Of a DNA stretch of 64,000 nt, positions 34,930 to 45,908 are shown in pieces. The position numbers and the translations under genes were made by a program. Numbering within the stretch: the stretch's first letter is position 1; each line of letters starts with the position of its first letter. The notes below the pieces were generated by a model. The model searched no databases and was not told the origin of the DNA. It saw only the letters and a list, made by a program, of their open reading frames with translations. Origin of the DNA: Amaurobius ferox (taxonomy: Eukaryota > Arthropoda > Arachnida > Araneae > Amaurobiidae); the NCBI GenBank assembly GCA_951213105.1, contig OX578155.1, positions 34,245,984 through 34,309,983 of the forward strand, read 5' to 3'.

Positions 34930-35545
34930 AAACTGTAAAGTCGAATAAGTAATCAATTTTTCAGACTCATGTGTTTCGTTTACAAACTTTCAAATTGCTA
35001 CAAACTACTCGTTAGCAATTTATAGCTAGATAGCACTTTTAGGTTTCACCTGGGTTTCATCTGGATACTTCGACCATGGACTTCACATTAAAATACCAAA
35101 TTATTTTACTAACTTGTTTGGCGGTATATAAATTAACTTATGCAATATATCTGATGAGATCAATTATTTCAAATTTATCTATAAAATTGTCCGTCAGCAC
35201 ATAAATATGTACTTGAATACGTATATTTCCATCTATTTTGGTCAAAACTCAGCAATCATTAAACATCTATAGAATCCCCAAATTCATTTAACCTCCTAAT
35301 TTTTTTAAACTAAATAAAATATCTCGTGCTTATGCACCAATCTTCACCAAGGAGTAAGTAAATAGATTGAGCTGCAACAATTGTGATATTTAAAATATAT
35401 ATTACATCTTTCCCACCCATTGGAAAACCTAGATTAAAATACTAGAATATTAAAATTATAACCAATATGCTTTGAAAACTATGATCTCAATCCAAAATTC
35501 AATTACATACACTTGTAGGAATTTCAAAAAGATATAATTTCTTGA
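34930..35545 (-). repeat. dispersed repeat, inverted copy of 10690-11270
   Basis: Reverse complement of the right part of the repeat at 10130-11270, with a shared CACTTGTAG edge, ATTATAACCA-(A/G)TATG/AC block and AAATAAAATATCTCGTG block. Class unknown. Confidence 0.65.
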
Positions 35546-36040
35546 TTAAAGAGCATGGCCACGTGACGTCACATAGAAAATTTTACCCTTATGTTTGCCC
35601 TTGTTCAAAAACAAAATATTCGTATGCTTAACAGTATGAAACTTCCATTATTTCCTGTATGAAAAATGTCTGTTTTAGAAATTTAAAATCGTTTAACCTC
35701 TAATTACAATATATTTAAATTTATCTTCTTTTATGGATATTTTTAATTTACCGGAAAATAAATTATTGACTTTCAATAAAATATATAGAGTTTTAAGAAA
35801 ATTTGTTATGTACTTTTCACTCACTCGCATATACACTGCAGAATTTGCTAGTAAATGTTATACATCTTCAGAATGCTAGCTAGTGATTACAGTAAAATTG
35901 AGTGGTATTGTACATTCACTTAAAATCACTTAAAGTGCATTTTATGCATTTTAGTAAATGAAATTTTTAAACATATGTCATTTCTCAAGTATTCTAAATA
36001 ACTTCAGCACAAAGATAAATTTTGATGTTTAATGGGCCTA
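35546..36040. other. no feature seen
   Basis: AT-rich sequence; nothing recognised. Confidence 0.4.
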
Positions 36041-36430
36041 GTTACTTTCCTTATATACATAATGTATAAGGAAAGTATTGTAACGGGGTCGAAAATTCGA
36101 ATTCGAGTTTTCGACGAGAGAGCACGTTTCAAGCATCCCTGATTACGAATCAAACATTTTTGAAGTGATGTCTGTCTGTGTGTGTGTGTGTTAGTGAGTC
36201 TGTGGAGACGATAACTAACGAACAAATGGATCGATTCGAACGAAATTTGGTACAAAAATCACAATCCGTGAACACTGGAAGCCTATTGTTTTTATACGCA
36301 ATCGAATGTTCAGAACCACCCGAAATTTTCGAGTGAAATTTAAAAAAAATCGTCAAAAAATCCAAACCGCTAACAAAGTCACGCAAATAGACATTTCTTA
36401 TGTAATTTTTCATTAGAAAACGATTTACAT
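36041..36430 (+). repeat. dispersed repeat with palindromic start
   Basis: 36041-36084 is an imperfect palindrome (GTTACTTTCCTTATA ... TATAAGGAAAGTATTGTAAC). It is followed by GTCGAAAATTCGAATTCGAG, a self-complementary TCGAA-rich block, a TG repeat and ACGAACAAATGGATCGATTC. A related segment is at about 9310-9480. No gene. Confidence 0.55.
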
Positions 36431-37734
36431 AAGTTTTAGAACGCTAACATGAACCGTTCTCGAGATATTGTACATTTTTCAAAAAAATTATCAAAAAGTT
36501 ATATAAAAAAAAAAAAAATATTTCCTATTGAGAAACATGTTCACTTTTCATATGTAATACCATGCGACAAATTTGGTGACATCATTCTCGTGGATCTAGC
36601 TCGTTCCATTCATGGAAAAAGATAATTTGAGTAATACTTTTGCATTTGAACGCCAATAGCCATTTATCTGCTATAAGAATAACTTATTTCTCCGTCCATA
36701 ACGCTTGGCGAGATTTTGGCGACGAATTTGGTGGAATGTCGCCAACTTGGCGATATTTTTAATTGTTGCCAAATTAACAAAAATCTCGCCAAATGAATAA
36801 AAATGATGCTAAATCAATGAAAATGACGACTAATTGAAAAAAATTCAATATCTTGGAAAGAATATAAGTATCTACTATAAGAATAACATTTTTTTTAACT
36901 GTAAAAGTAGTAAATTCATTGCATTATATAAGGAAAGTCATGTGTTGCCCACATCAGATTTTTTAGTTTTTATTTACCATCATCATCAGTTTACCATTAT
37001 CTGCTATAATAAAAATAATACCTTTACTTTTCTGTACTTTCTACTATGCAGGCTGTTTATTTACGCTCATGCCGATGCTCTATTGCCCATTGCTAGCACT
37101 TTTAATTTATAAGATGCAAGCAAGTTATTTAAAAAAAAATTCAAGATATTAAAATATTGAAATTATTTATATATATTCATAATCTTGACAAGATGTGAAT
37201 AGTTATTCTTATTTTCAACAAAATAAGAAAAATTATTTACTTCTTTATATATTAGGTTCAGAGATATTATCATCTGAAGTGTTTACATTTTTTGTAACGC
37301 TCCAATTTCTGTCACAGATATATAGATCCCCAAGCATGGAAGCTGTTCACATCAAAAAATTGTGTATAATTATTAGAATTATTGAATAATGAAACAATTG
37401 ATTTTGATTGAAATCAAATATTCAAAATGCCTAAATTTTTAAATATTTCTGTTTAATTCCGTTTCGAGAAACTTTACATTAAAATATCGAATTACACTAA
37501 CTTTAAAATGACTGTTCTTACTATTGCACCACATTATTTGAAATTTTCTGAAAGTCATAAAATTTAAAATACATTAAACATGGTTAAATGGGTGGATTTA
37601 ACAAATGCGATATTGCAACTTCTATTAACAATCCACATGTAGCATTATTCCTTAGAAAAGAGACATTTTACAAAACTTGTGCTTTGACGCCAACAAATTT
37701 GAAGTTTTCTATCACTTTTGTATGACCCTTTCCA
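36431..37734. other. non-coding stretch with TTGGCGA-type motif cluster
   Basis: No gene. 36700-36840 holds a cluster of GCCAA(A/C)TT, AATGAAAATGA and TCGCCAA motifs like those at 400-620, 15580-15790 and 61470-61550. Confidence 0.45.
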
Positions 37735-38067
37735 CAATGCAGCATCGGGCGCGGTTAGCACTTGGGTGGGTGACCACCTGGGAACACCGCGTACTGTTGG
37801 CACATTTCGGGCGCGGTAGCCCGGTGGTTTGCGCGTTCGATTTGCACGGCCACAACTGCCGCAGTGTTCATGCGGAGTACGATCACGTTAAACATGTGGG
37901 TCCGTAAGTCCTTCCGAGAGTTTGGTGGTAGGGGAAGGACGGTACGGTCCCTGTGGATGTCTCCCCCACTGGGTTCCGGTCTAAATTGGGTGGCACTTTC
38001 CGGCCGTCCAAACAGTTACCTTACACCTTTCTGGTAGGTCGGACGGTCTGGGTTTCAACAACAACAA
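37735..38067 (+). mobile_element. chimeric 5S/tRNA SINE, 5'-truncated copy
   Basis: Starts inside the 5S part at CATCGGGCGCGGTTAGCAC, continues through the 5S 3' end (CCGCGTACTGTTGGC), the shared junction ACATTTCGGGCGCGGTAGCCC, and the common SINE body to a CAA tail at about 38065. The 5S part lacks the CAA insertion of the 11874 copy, so the two are separate insertions of one chimeric family. I did not find a clear target duplication. Confidence 0.85.
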
Positions 38068-38848
38068 TATAGTTATCTGCATTACCCATTCTATACCGAA
38101 ACCTATCGAAAACCTGGTTCAAGTATGATTAAGTAAACACTTATTTCACATTTACATTACTAAGAACTTCCATACACAAGGATGAATATGGCTTATATGC
38201 TAATTTCTCCCATATGCTAAACCAGTTATTGCAGAAGTTTATTTTCTGGGAAATACCTATTTTAAGTTATCATATCTAAGTTTTAAATTTGTGGGTTTAT
38301 ACGGATAAAAGTAACATTTATAATGCACAAAAGACAGTAGTTTTCAAGATTGAATCTGAATGACAAGTGTAAAGCACATGCATAAATATTAAATTATTTC
38401 TTTTAAGCTTATATACCACTAATATTATACCATATTACCACTTTATTAACAGTGAACACTTTAACTTTAAGAATTTTAAGAACACACATAACACTTTAAG
38501 AACAGTGTGAAATTCTATAATTACAAGCACATAACATTGTAATACACGCGATTGCAGAATCTAAATAATGACTTAAAGTGAATATTGGAATATTGACAAC
38601 CCTTTGTAAAGAATTTTAATAATTTATATTGATATACAAAAATACGAATCCATTTCGTGCAGATCACAACAGAGATGTTTAAGGCACACTTGGCGAGAAA
38701 ATTTCTTTACAGCAAATGTCGCCAATTCGCCAAGCTTGTCACTCCGAACCGCATAATGGAAATACGCAAGCATACACCTAGCATCCGTTGCTGATAGACA
38801 AACATTGCATGTTTTTGAGTTGCAAATGTCACTTGTATACTGTTATAA
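38068..38848. other. no feature seen
   Basis: AT-rich; one TTGGCGAGAA ... GTCGCCAATTCGCCAAGC motif pair near 38690-38735. Confidence 0.4.
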
Positions 38849-38889
38849 AAATATATATAATATATATAATATATATATATATATATATG

Positions 38890-38921
<32 letters not shown>

Positions 38922-38934
38922 CTGTTATACTCAC
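38849..38934. repeat. AT microsatellite
   Basis: Interrupted (TA)n run of about 85 bases. Confidence 0.95.
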
Positions 38935-38968
38935 TTGTATAATGTTATAAAAGTTTATATTTGTTATT

Positions 38969-39048
38969 ATGCCTACCGTTCCTGGTGTTTTCAAATGCGG
39001 AAATCGTTCTGATAGAGACATAAAGTTCTTTCAGACCCCCGCTGTAGA
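38969..39048 (+). pseudogene. possible THAP-type zinc-finger fragment
   Basis: A short frame starting at 38969 reads MPTVPGVFKCGNRSDRDIKF then FQTPAV. This resembles the start of THAP domains (C..NR.......FF.FP). It is only about 30 residues, lacks the later zinc ligands, and meets the Tigger tail fragment at 39049. Could be chance. Confidence 0.35.
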
Positions 39049-39243
39049 TTGGGTAAACAATTAGAAAATTACTTTATTGAAAATGATCCTTCATCAGTGC
39101 GAATTGCAAAGTTTAAAAGAGAATTACAAAATTGCTTAGCTCCATTCAGAGAAATTTTGGTAGAGTTACAAATTAAAACTACATTTGAAAACGAAAATGA
39201 AGATATGCAAAGTGAAGAGGACATTAAAAAATTAGACCACTAA
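39049..39243 (+). pseudogene. C-terminal tail fragment of the Tigger-like transposase (copy 1)
   Basis: About 64 residues: GKQLENYFIENDPSSVRIAK, then FKRELQNCLAPFREILVELQ, ending in an acidic tail (ENENEDMQSEEDIKKLDH). A paralog lies on the minus strand at 46330-46560. Assignment to the transposase is by its location between Tigger-like ends; the tail itself has no catalytic motif. Confidence 0.5.
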
Positions 39244-40350
39244 ATAATATTTAACAGCGATGAGGAATATTAGTAGGATTTTTGTTGGAGAAAATTTATT
39301 AGTGTATATTTTACATTGTTTTTTTAATTTTCTTATCTATATAATAAAAGTCAATGCCTGTCTGTCCGTCTTATACACTATAGGCTTAGCGACCGCGCGT
39401 CGCAGACCTACGAAATTTGACAATTGGAAACCCGAGGGGGGGGGGGGGGGACACACGTGAAAACCGATTTTTAAAACATGAATTATTTTTTTTTTGTTAT
39501 TTAATGTTTTACGCGATTTCGATCGTTTTTTTGGCTTTTTCCCCTTTTTTATCCACCATCCATACGTCGTAGAAAAAAACAAATCACACGACCGATAAGA
39601 GTAGACTGCGAGTAAAAATATATCAATTTCAAATCTCAGGGACAAATTCTAATATTTTTTTTAAATTTTAAAGCAAAAGTCACTTTCGGCTCAACAAACG
39701 AACTTTCGTTTTTAAAACCTCGCATCGGAAAAACTTCCTAAAATTTCGACTAATAATTTACATTTTTATAAAGCTCAAACACCAGGCATTCTTACAAGTC
39801 CAATCTGGTCAAGAAATAATTAAAAAAAATAGCCGCCCGATCCAGATTTTAAAGAAGTAATGATTTTAAATTTCTCGGCGAATTCTCGGGCTGTTCCGAT
39901 TCTTCTCCCACATGCGCGCGCAGATGCACGGGAGGTGGAGGGGACGTCAAGGTGTTTCCATGGGGAAAAAATAAATAAAAAGAAAGTTACGGAGATTGTG
40001 CATCGGGTTAGACGTTATATTTTAAATGATGGAATTAAGAGCTTAGCATATGGTCATATGAAATTATTATATTTATTAGAAAATTACGTTATATATTAAA
40101 TGATGGAATTAGGAGCTTAGCATATGGTCATTAAAAAATTTAAGTGATTGAATTATGGTTTTAACGTCATTAAACTAAAACAAACTTTGTTAACTCCAAG
40201 GGGTTATCACAGTTCACAAACATTAGAATAAATTCACTTTACAAATCAGTTGCCAAGAATCCCCACTAGAACATTATTTTTCATCTTAAAATTTCATTAT
40301 CAGTTTTAACGTCATTAAGCTAAACCAAACTTTGTTAACTCCACGGGGTT

Positions 40351-40692
40351 GAGGACGCGGTATCCCATTGGTTAGCGCGCTGGAGTTGCACTCGGTAGGT
40401 CCGGGTTCGATTCCCGCCACTGCCAAAACTGCCGCCGTGTTCACGCAGAGTACGATCACGTTAAACATGTGGGTCCGTAAGTCCTTCCGAGAGGTAGGGG
40501 AAAGAGGGTACGGTCCCTGTGGATGCCTCCCCCACTGGGTTCCGGTCTAAATTGGGTGGCACTTCCTGGCCATCCAAATAGTTACCTTACATCTTTCTGG
40601 TAGGTCGGAAGTCCTTCCGAGAGGTTAGTGGTAGGGGAAGGAGGGTACGGTCTCTGTGGATGCCTACCCCACTGGGTTCCGGTCTAAGTTGG
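40351..40692 (+). mobile_element. SINE unit 1 in H1, with partial duplicated body
   Basis: Contains box A-like GGTATCCCATTGGTTAGCGC and an intact box B GGGTTCGATTCCCGCC, and the full body to TAGGTCGGA at about 40608. It is followed directly by a second partial body (AGTCCTTCCGAGAGG to GGTCTAAGTTGG, 40609-40692). Confidence 0.85.
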
Positions 40693-40787
40693 TATGGAGA
40701 TTGTCACGGTGCCTTAAAATTTCATTATTAGTTTTAACGTCATTAAACTAAACCAAACTTTGTTAACTCCACGGGGTTGAGGGCGCG

Positions 40788-41019
40788 GTAGCCCAGTGGT
40801 TAACGCGCGAATTGCACTCGGTAGGCCCGGGTTCGATTCCCGCCACTGCGAAATCTGCCGCCGTGTTCAGGCGGAGTACGATCACGTTAAACATGTGGGT
40901 CCGTAAGTCCTTCCGAGAGGTTGGTGGTAGGGAAAGGAGGGTACGGTCCCTGTGGATGGCTCCCCCATTGGGTTCCGGTCTAAATTGGGTGGCACTTCCC
41001 GGCCGTCCAAATAGTTACT
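40788..41019 (+). mobile_element. SINE unit 2 in H1
   Basis: Box A GGCGCGGTAGCCCAGTGG and box B GGGTTCGATTCCCGCC are intact; the body runs to CCAAATAGTTACTTTAC. Confidence 0.85.
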
Positions 41020-41927
41020 TTACCAACAACTCCATGAGGTTATGGCACCAGCGAGTTTGCCACGGTCAGAATTTTCAAGGGTAGCAAACAGGCTGACCGC
41101 CGAAGGCGGCTAGTCTTCTATATAATAAAAGGCAATGTGTGTGTCTGTCTTATACACTATAGGTTCAGCGACCGCGTGTCGCAGAGCCACGAAATTTGGC
41201 AATCGGAGACCCGGGGTAGGGGGGGGGGGGAGGGGACACGTCAAAACCGATTTTTAAAATTTGAATTATTTTTTTTTGTTATTTAATGCTTTATGCGATT
41301 TCGACCGTTTTTTCCCTTTTTTCTCCACCATCCAGACGTCGTAGAAAAAAACAAATCACACGACCGGAAACAGCAGTCAATTGCGAGTAAAAATATATCA
41401 ATTTTAAATCTCAATTTCAATTTCTAATATTTTTTAAAGATTTTAAAACAAAAGTCACTTTCGGCTCAAAAAAGCGAACTTTCGTTTTTAAATCCTCGTA
41501 TCAGGAAAAGTTCCTACAATTTCGACTAATAATTTACATTTTTAGAAAGTTCAAACATCACGCTTTCTTACAAGCCCAATCTGGTCAAGAAATAATTAAA
41601 AATGGCCGCAGGATCAGAATTTTAAAAAAGTAATGATTTTAAATTTCTCGGATAATTTTCGGTGAAATTCCGATTTTTCTCCAGCCGGGGACGTCACGTG
41701 TTTCCATGGAGACGGGTTAAAAAATTACGTGATATTTTAAATGATGGAATTAAGAGCTTAGCATATGGTCATTTTAAATGGGTATTTTAATTTATGGATA
41801 TTCTAAATGATGGAACGATGGAATGAGGATATTTTAAATGATATTACGTTATTTTTGAAATGATGGAATTAAGAGCTTAGCATATGGTCAAATTAAAATT
41901 TTTTAAGGTCGTTACAAAATTTAAATT

Positions 41928-42115
41928 AACGCGTGGTAATTGCACTCGGTATACCAGAGTTCGATTCCCGCCACTGTCAAAACTGTCGCCGTGTTCACGC
42001 GGAGTACGATCACGTTAAACATGTGGGTCCATAAGTCCTTCCGAGAGGTTGGTGGTAGGGGAAGGAGGGTACGGTCCTTGTGGATGCCTCTCCCACTGGG
42101 TTCCGGTCTAAATTG
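41928..42115 (+). mobile_element. SINE unit a in H2 (box A truncated)
   Basis: Starts within the head (GCGTGGTAATTGCACTCGG), keeps box B GAGTTCGATTCCCGCC and the body to GTTCCGGTCTAAATTGG. Confidence 0.8.
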
Positions 42116-42148
42116 GACGAATAAAAAGAAAGTTATGGAGATTGTCGC

Positions 42149-42362
42149 GGAAGGCGCGGTAGCCCAGTTTGTTAGCGCGCGGGAATTGCACTCGGTAGGC
42201 CCGGGTTCGATTCCCGCCGCGGCCAAAACTGCCGTCGTGTTCAGGCGAAGTACGATCACGATAAACATGTGGGTCCGAAAGTCCTTCCGAGAGGTTGGTG
42301 GTACGGGAAGGAGGGTACGGTCCCTGTGGATGCCTCCCCCACCGAGTTCCGGTCTAAATTGG
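42149..42362 (+). mobile_element. SINE unit b in H2
   Basis: GGCGCGGTAGCCCAGTTTG box A and GGGTTCGATTCCCGCC box B; body ends at GTCTAAATTGGG. Confidence 0.82.
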
Positions 42363-42396
42363 GTGAATAAAATGAAAGTTATGGAGATTGTAGATG

Positions 42397-42650
42397 AGTG
42401 CGCGGTAGCCCAGTGGTTAGCGCGCGGGAATAGCATTCGGTAGGCACGGGTTCGATTCCCACCACTGTCAAAACTGCAGCCGTATTCAGGCGGTGTATGA
42501 TCGCGTTAAACATGTGGGTCCGTAAGTCCTTCCGAGAGGTTGGTGGTAGGGGAAGGAGGGTACGATCCCTGTGGATGTCTTCCCCACTGGGTTCCGGTCT
42601 AAATTAGGTGGCCTGGACGTCCAAATAGTTACCTTACACCTTTCTGGAAG
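42397..42650 (+). mobile_element. SINE unit c in H2
   Basis: TGCGCGGTAGCCCAGTGG box A and GGGTTCGATTCCCACC box B; full body to the CCTTTCTGGAAGGTCG end. Confidence 0.82.
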
Positions 42651-43037
42651 GTCGCGCCAGCGAGTTTGCCACGATCAGAAATTTCAAGGGTAGCAAAGAG
42701 GTTGGTCGCTGAAGACGACTAGTAAAGTCAATAAAAATAATTCGAAATATGTAATCATATATTTATTGCCTTTTGTATGTATAAACTTATATTTCGCAAC
42801 CATATTCATCATAACATGGTACTCTAAAAATGCAGTTTTATATAACGTAGAATCAACCAGCCTGATTTATATGTTGTGAGTTCCACTTAATGCGGTTTTC
42901 GTATAACACGATACGAATTGTTCTGTATTGTATTAATTCTGAGTTTCTTACAAGGTGGTATGCAGTTTCCATATAACATGGTACGAATTAATCTGATTGG
43001 CACTAATCTGAGTTTCATATAACGCGGTATGAATTAA

Positions 43038-43295
43038 CACTAGAATGACGAAAGTAGTCATTTTGGCCGCATAACTACCTCGAGAAATAATTCCTCCAAA
43101 ACGACTAATCCCAACCCATTGAAATTTTATGACTTTTCTTATTTTATTTGCAAAAATTGTGTCGAAGAAACATCCTAAATGTTGTAATTATGATGTTTTG
43201 CTTTTGAAGTAAAGGTATGTTGCACTTTTTCTATGGCGGTCAAACTGACCGCTGCCCGTCCTTCTAGGTTATTCAAAATATCAGTCATTCTAGTG
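43038..43295. mobile_element. TTAA-target MITE (piggyBac-like) in Tigger terminus
   Basis: 12-bp ends CACTAGAATGAC and GTCATTCTAGTG are perfect inverted repeats. The left flank is TTAA (43034-43037) and the right flank GTAA, a likely mutated TTAA. Length 258 bp, no coding capacity. It splits the terminal block of Tigger copy 1, so it is younger than that copy. Confidence 0.75.
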
Positions 43296-43324
43296 GTAAT
43301 CGCATTATGGGAGGGTTGACTGTA

Positions 43325-45149
43325 CTGTTGAACCTAATTGTACATAAATTCCAATCTTCTACTTTTTTTTTTTTGCAAACGCATGAAAGACATTTTCGTG
43401 GAAATTAAGAGTTCTTATATCTCAAATTTGAAGAAAACTTTTTAAGATACAACAAAAATTTGTATTTTTGCTATTAGATCATGCGTCATCACAAATCAAT
43501 AAGAAATTGACATATTGCTTCTCTAATCAGTATATTTTGTGTTAATTAGACTTTTCTGTTGGCACTGACATTGTAAGCATGCAAAGCAACATTAATATCG
43601 GGAAAATTAATTTGAGCTTGGTGACCAATAATCTATCATCAACCACCGTTTCACAAATTTTGCTGAAATATTATAGTAAAAAAATTTTATTTTTTTAAAC
43701 TGATGTTAGGTAAGCAATGCTTGCATTGCTTCTATGGACTGCATACCACTGGACAAAATCTAATTAAAACTGGTAATATTCGAAAAACATTTGAAAAGTT
43801 TCTACAATTATGACAGGTGACCACAAGTCATGACCAGAACATTTGAAAACTTTTTCATAACCACTGCCATTGAAAACTTATTTCGGTCACACTGCAGTTA
43901 GAACCAGAATGACCAAGGATTTTCTCCATCGATGATATGTGGTCACATAATAAATACACATGTTTTGCTTAAATTGCTATCTGGAACTGAGCAGAATAAC
44001 AATACTGTTATTTTCTCTGGTGAGTGGCCTGATAACTAATAAAAAATTGTTAATGGGGATGACCGTTCAGTTAACTTTTCAAACACGCTCTTGACGTGTG
44101 CAAAAGTTATACAATAAAATCAATGGCAATCATTGATTGTTTCAAAGCTGGACCAAGTCTTGTTCAACATAAATGATAACAGAAAATGAATATCGCAACA
44201 AAATTACTTGCATCTACAAAAGAAAGCTTGTTGAATGAATGTTTGTCCAAAAGTACATACAAAATTAGCTAAAATATATAAAGTATCTACATGTGTGTAT
44301 GTCTGCATTCTATAACTATTTATTAGCAGGCATGGAGTGGTTTGTGTAAAAAGGTGCTGGTATGATCAGTTACAAATGTATAATAATTATTACATATAGA
44401 TATCTTTACAAATTCTTGGTCAGAAAAACACTGGGAAGTTTGCTGAGATTTTATAAACAGCAAAATCTTCACTGTGTTCATCTAGCCTTTCAGACATTTA
44501 ACAAAATATACACTTTTTTAGCATGTACTTTTATACACGATTGATAAGAATTTGATATTTTTGTAAATAATACTTGAATTTGATATAAAACAATCTTGAA
44601 ATGATGTCAGATTATTGTTTAGAGGAAATTTGCATTGTTATACATATTAAAATATAACAATTACTTGATTGATACTTCATTAAAAAATTATATCCAGCAT
44701 AATAACCATAATAGTATTATAGCGTGAAGGAAGAAAAAAAGGATGTATTAAACAATGTGGCGAGTAAATATTAATAATGGTCAGTCCCACACCATTAATC
44801 CAGATCTTCACACCTTGAGTCTCAATATCTGTCGTTTAGGGTGTATATAGACACAGTCCACAGGAAGGTAATTTATTGCTTACCACAGTCAAAAAACCCT
44901 CACCATGAGTAGATATACAATCTTTACAACAAATGTTTTTCTTTAGTAGATGAAAAGGGTGGTTATGCTTTCAAAAGGTTTCTTGTACCACAAGAATCAA
45001 AGAATTTAAAAAATAAGTGACATTGAGCCAATGAGCTTCTACAGATACCTCTTGCATTCCATTGTACAAAATAATGAGACATAGATCATATAAAAAAAGG
45101 GAGACAAAGAAGAAAAGATCCAACCAGGGCACAAATAAAACAGCATATG
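43325..45149. other. no gene recognised
   Basis: AT-rich with short open frames that have no recognisable motif. Confidence 0.4.
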
Positions 45150-45905
45150 CTAAGAGCTCGACTGATCACCCTTCTTCTCATAACTTTTTACTTTGTACAA
45201 GCTCATATCCATATTTTGAGATGAATTTTCAGTCAACTTTCTATTCCATGAGTCTTCAGTATTGCTTTTGTGTTTTTTCTTCTTTTTTTCTAGAGCACTT
45301 GACTCTGAGTCATCTCCCTCTTCCATTTTATTCTCATCTCTTATTTCCAGCATTTCTTTCACTTTCTTTAACACCACTTTAGTGGCTTTTTCTGTTACTC
45401 TTTCTGTAATATCATGGAACATTTTTGTCATCATTTCCGAGTGTTGAACTAGGACTTGTTTTATCAGATTTATTATGTCCTCCATTTGGTTTTTCAATAT
45501 TTCAACTAGATCTTGTTTACTTATGTAGTTTGATTCTGTCTTTTTCTCCCTCTTTCTTTTTACAGCACCAGCATAGGCTTTATGATCCTGATTTTTATAT
45601 TCTTTCCTTGTTTCAGCAAATGCATATCTGAGAATTTAAGACATATAGGTTCCGCCATCTTACATTTGGGTTTGCATGGTCATATTTACGACATTTCAGG
45701 CATTGACTTGGCCTATCAACAAATATGTCATTTTATTGTAAATTTGACCAGAATCTGATTTCATTAGGAATGTTGGTGCTAAACATGGTTCTTAGGATAA
45801 TTTCAGTGGGGGTTTGCCCAAATAGAGATTTTTTTGTAAATCTTCAAACTTCTTGGATTTTTATATTATTGTCAGCTTCTATTTCATTTACAAGGTCAAT
45901 TTGTG
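45150..45905 (-). pseudogene. retrotransposon gag-like ORF1 fragment
   Basis: On the minus strand, in shifting frames: PTEIILRTMFSTNIPNEIRF (about 45780-45840), a zinc-knuckle start QCLKCRKYDHANP (about 45680-45720), then a Lys/Glu-rich C-terminal part in the open frame 45497-45150 (ATKVVLKKVKEMLEIRD and an acidic/basic tail). This fits the gag-like ORF1 of non-LTR elements. Its order (N-terminal fold, CCHC knuckle, charged tail) matches that class, but the family is not certain. Tigger copy 2 abuts it at 45909. Confidence 0.6.
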
Positions 45906-45908
45906 ATA

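Larger units (their letters stand above)
39336..41113 (+). mobile_element. Helitron-like element H1, with SINE units
   Basis: Begins A|TCTATATAATAAAAG and ends in a GC hairpin (CCGCCGAAGGCGG) followed by CTAG at 41110-41113, the usual TC...hairpin-CTRR layout of Helitrons, without a target duplication. The empty site in Tigger copy 2 (about 46257) confirms the left boundary and the A|T target. Inside are a 13-G run (about 39437), GAAAAACTTCC and AATTTACATTTTTA blocks shared with H2, three GTTTTAACGTCATTAA blocks (40160, 40305, 40730), and two SINE units (40351, 40788). No Rep-helicase is encoded, so it is non-autonomous. Confidence 0.82.
41114..42722 (+). mobile_element. Helitron-like element H2, tandem to H1, with SINE units
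   Basis: Follows H1 directly: its TC start (TCT-TCTATATAATAAAAGG) touches the CTAG end of H1. It ends in a degraded hairpin (GTCGCTGAAGACGAC) and CTAG at 42719-42722. It shares with H1 the leader (TTATACACTATAGG..CAGCGACCGCG), a G run (about 41220) and the ATGGAATTAAGAGCTTAGC blocks. It holds three SINE units (41928, 42149, 42397) joined by AAAGTTATGGAGATTGT spacers. Confidence 0.8.
39050..43322 (+). mobile_element. Tigger/pogo-like element, copy 1, truncated, hosting two Helitrons and a MITE
   Basis: 39050-39335 and 42723-43322 together match the reverse complement of 45909-46650 (copy 2). They share the coding tail fragment, the ATTGTTTTTTTAATTTTC block, CATATTCATCATAACA, and the GATTTATATGTT ... 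TTTCCATATAAC ... terminal block. The right terminus GGAGGGTTGACTG at 43322 precedes a TA. The left half is missing from 39050. The match is interrupted by 39336-42722 (Helitron pair) and 43038-43295 (MITE), which are absent from copy 2. Confidence 0.8.

Noticed and set aside
38707..39021. 104-codon frame rich in Tyr and Ile
   Set aside because: Made by the AT microsatellite.
41921..42443. Frames of 167-171 codons on both strands
   Set aside because: Read through tandem SINE units; the repeats explain their length.
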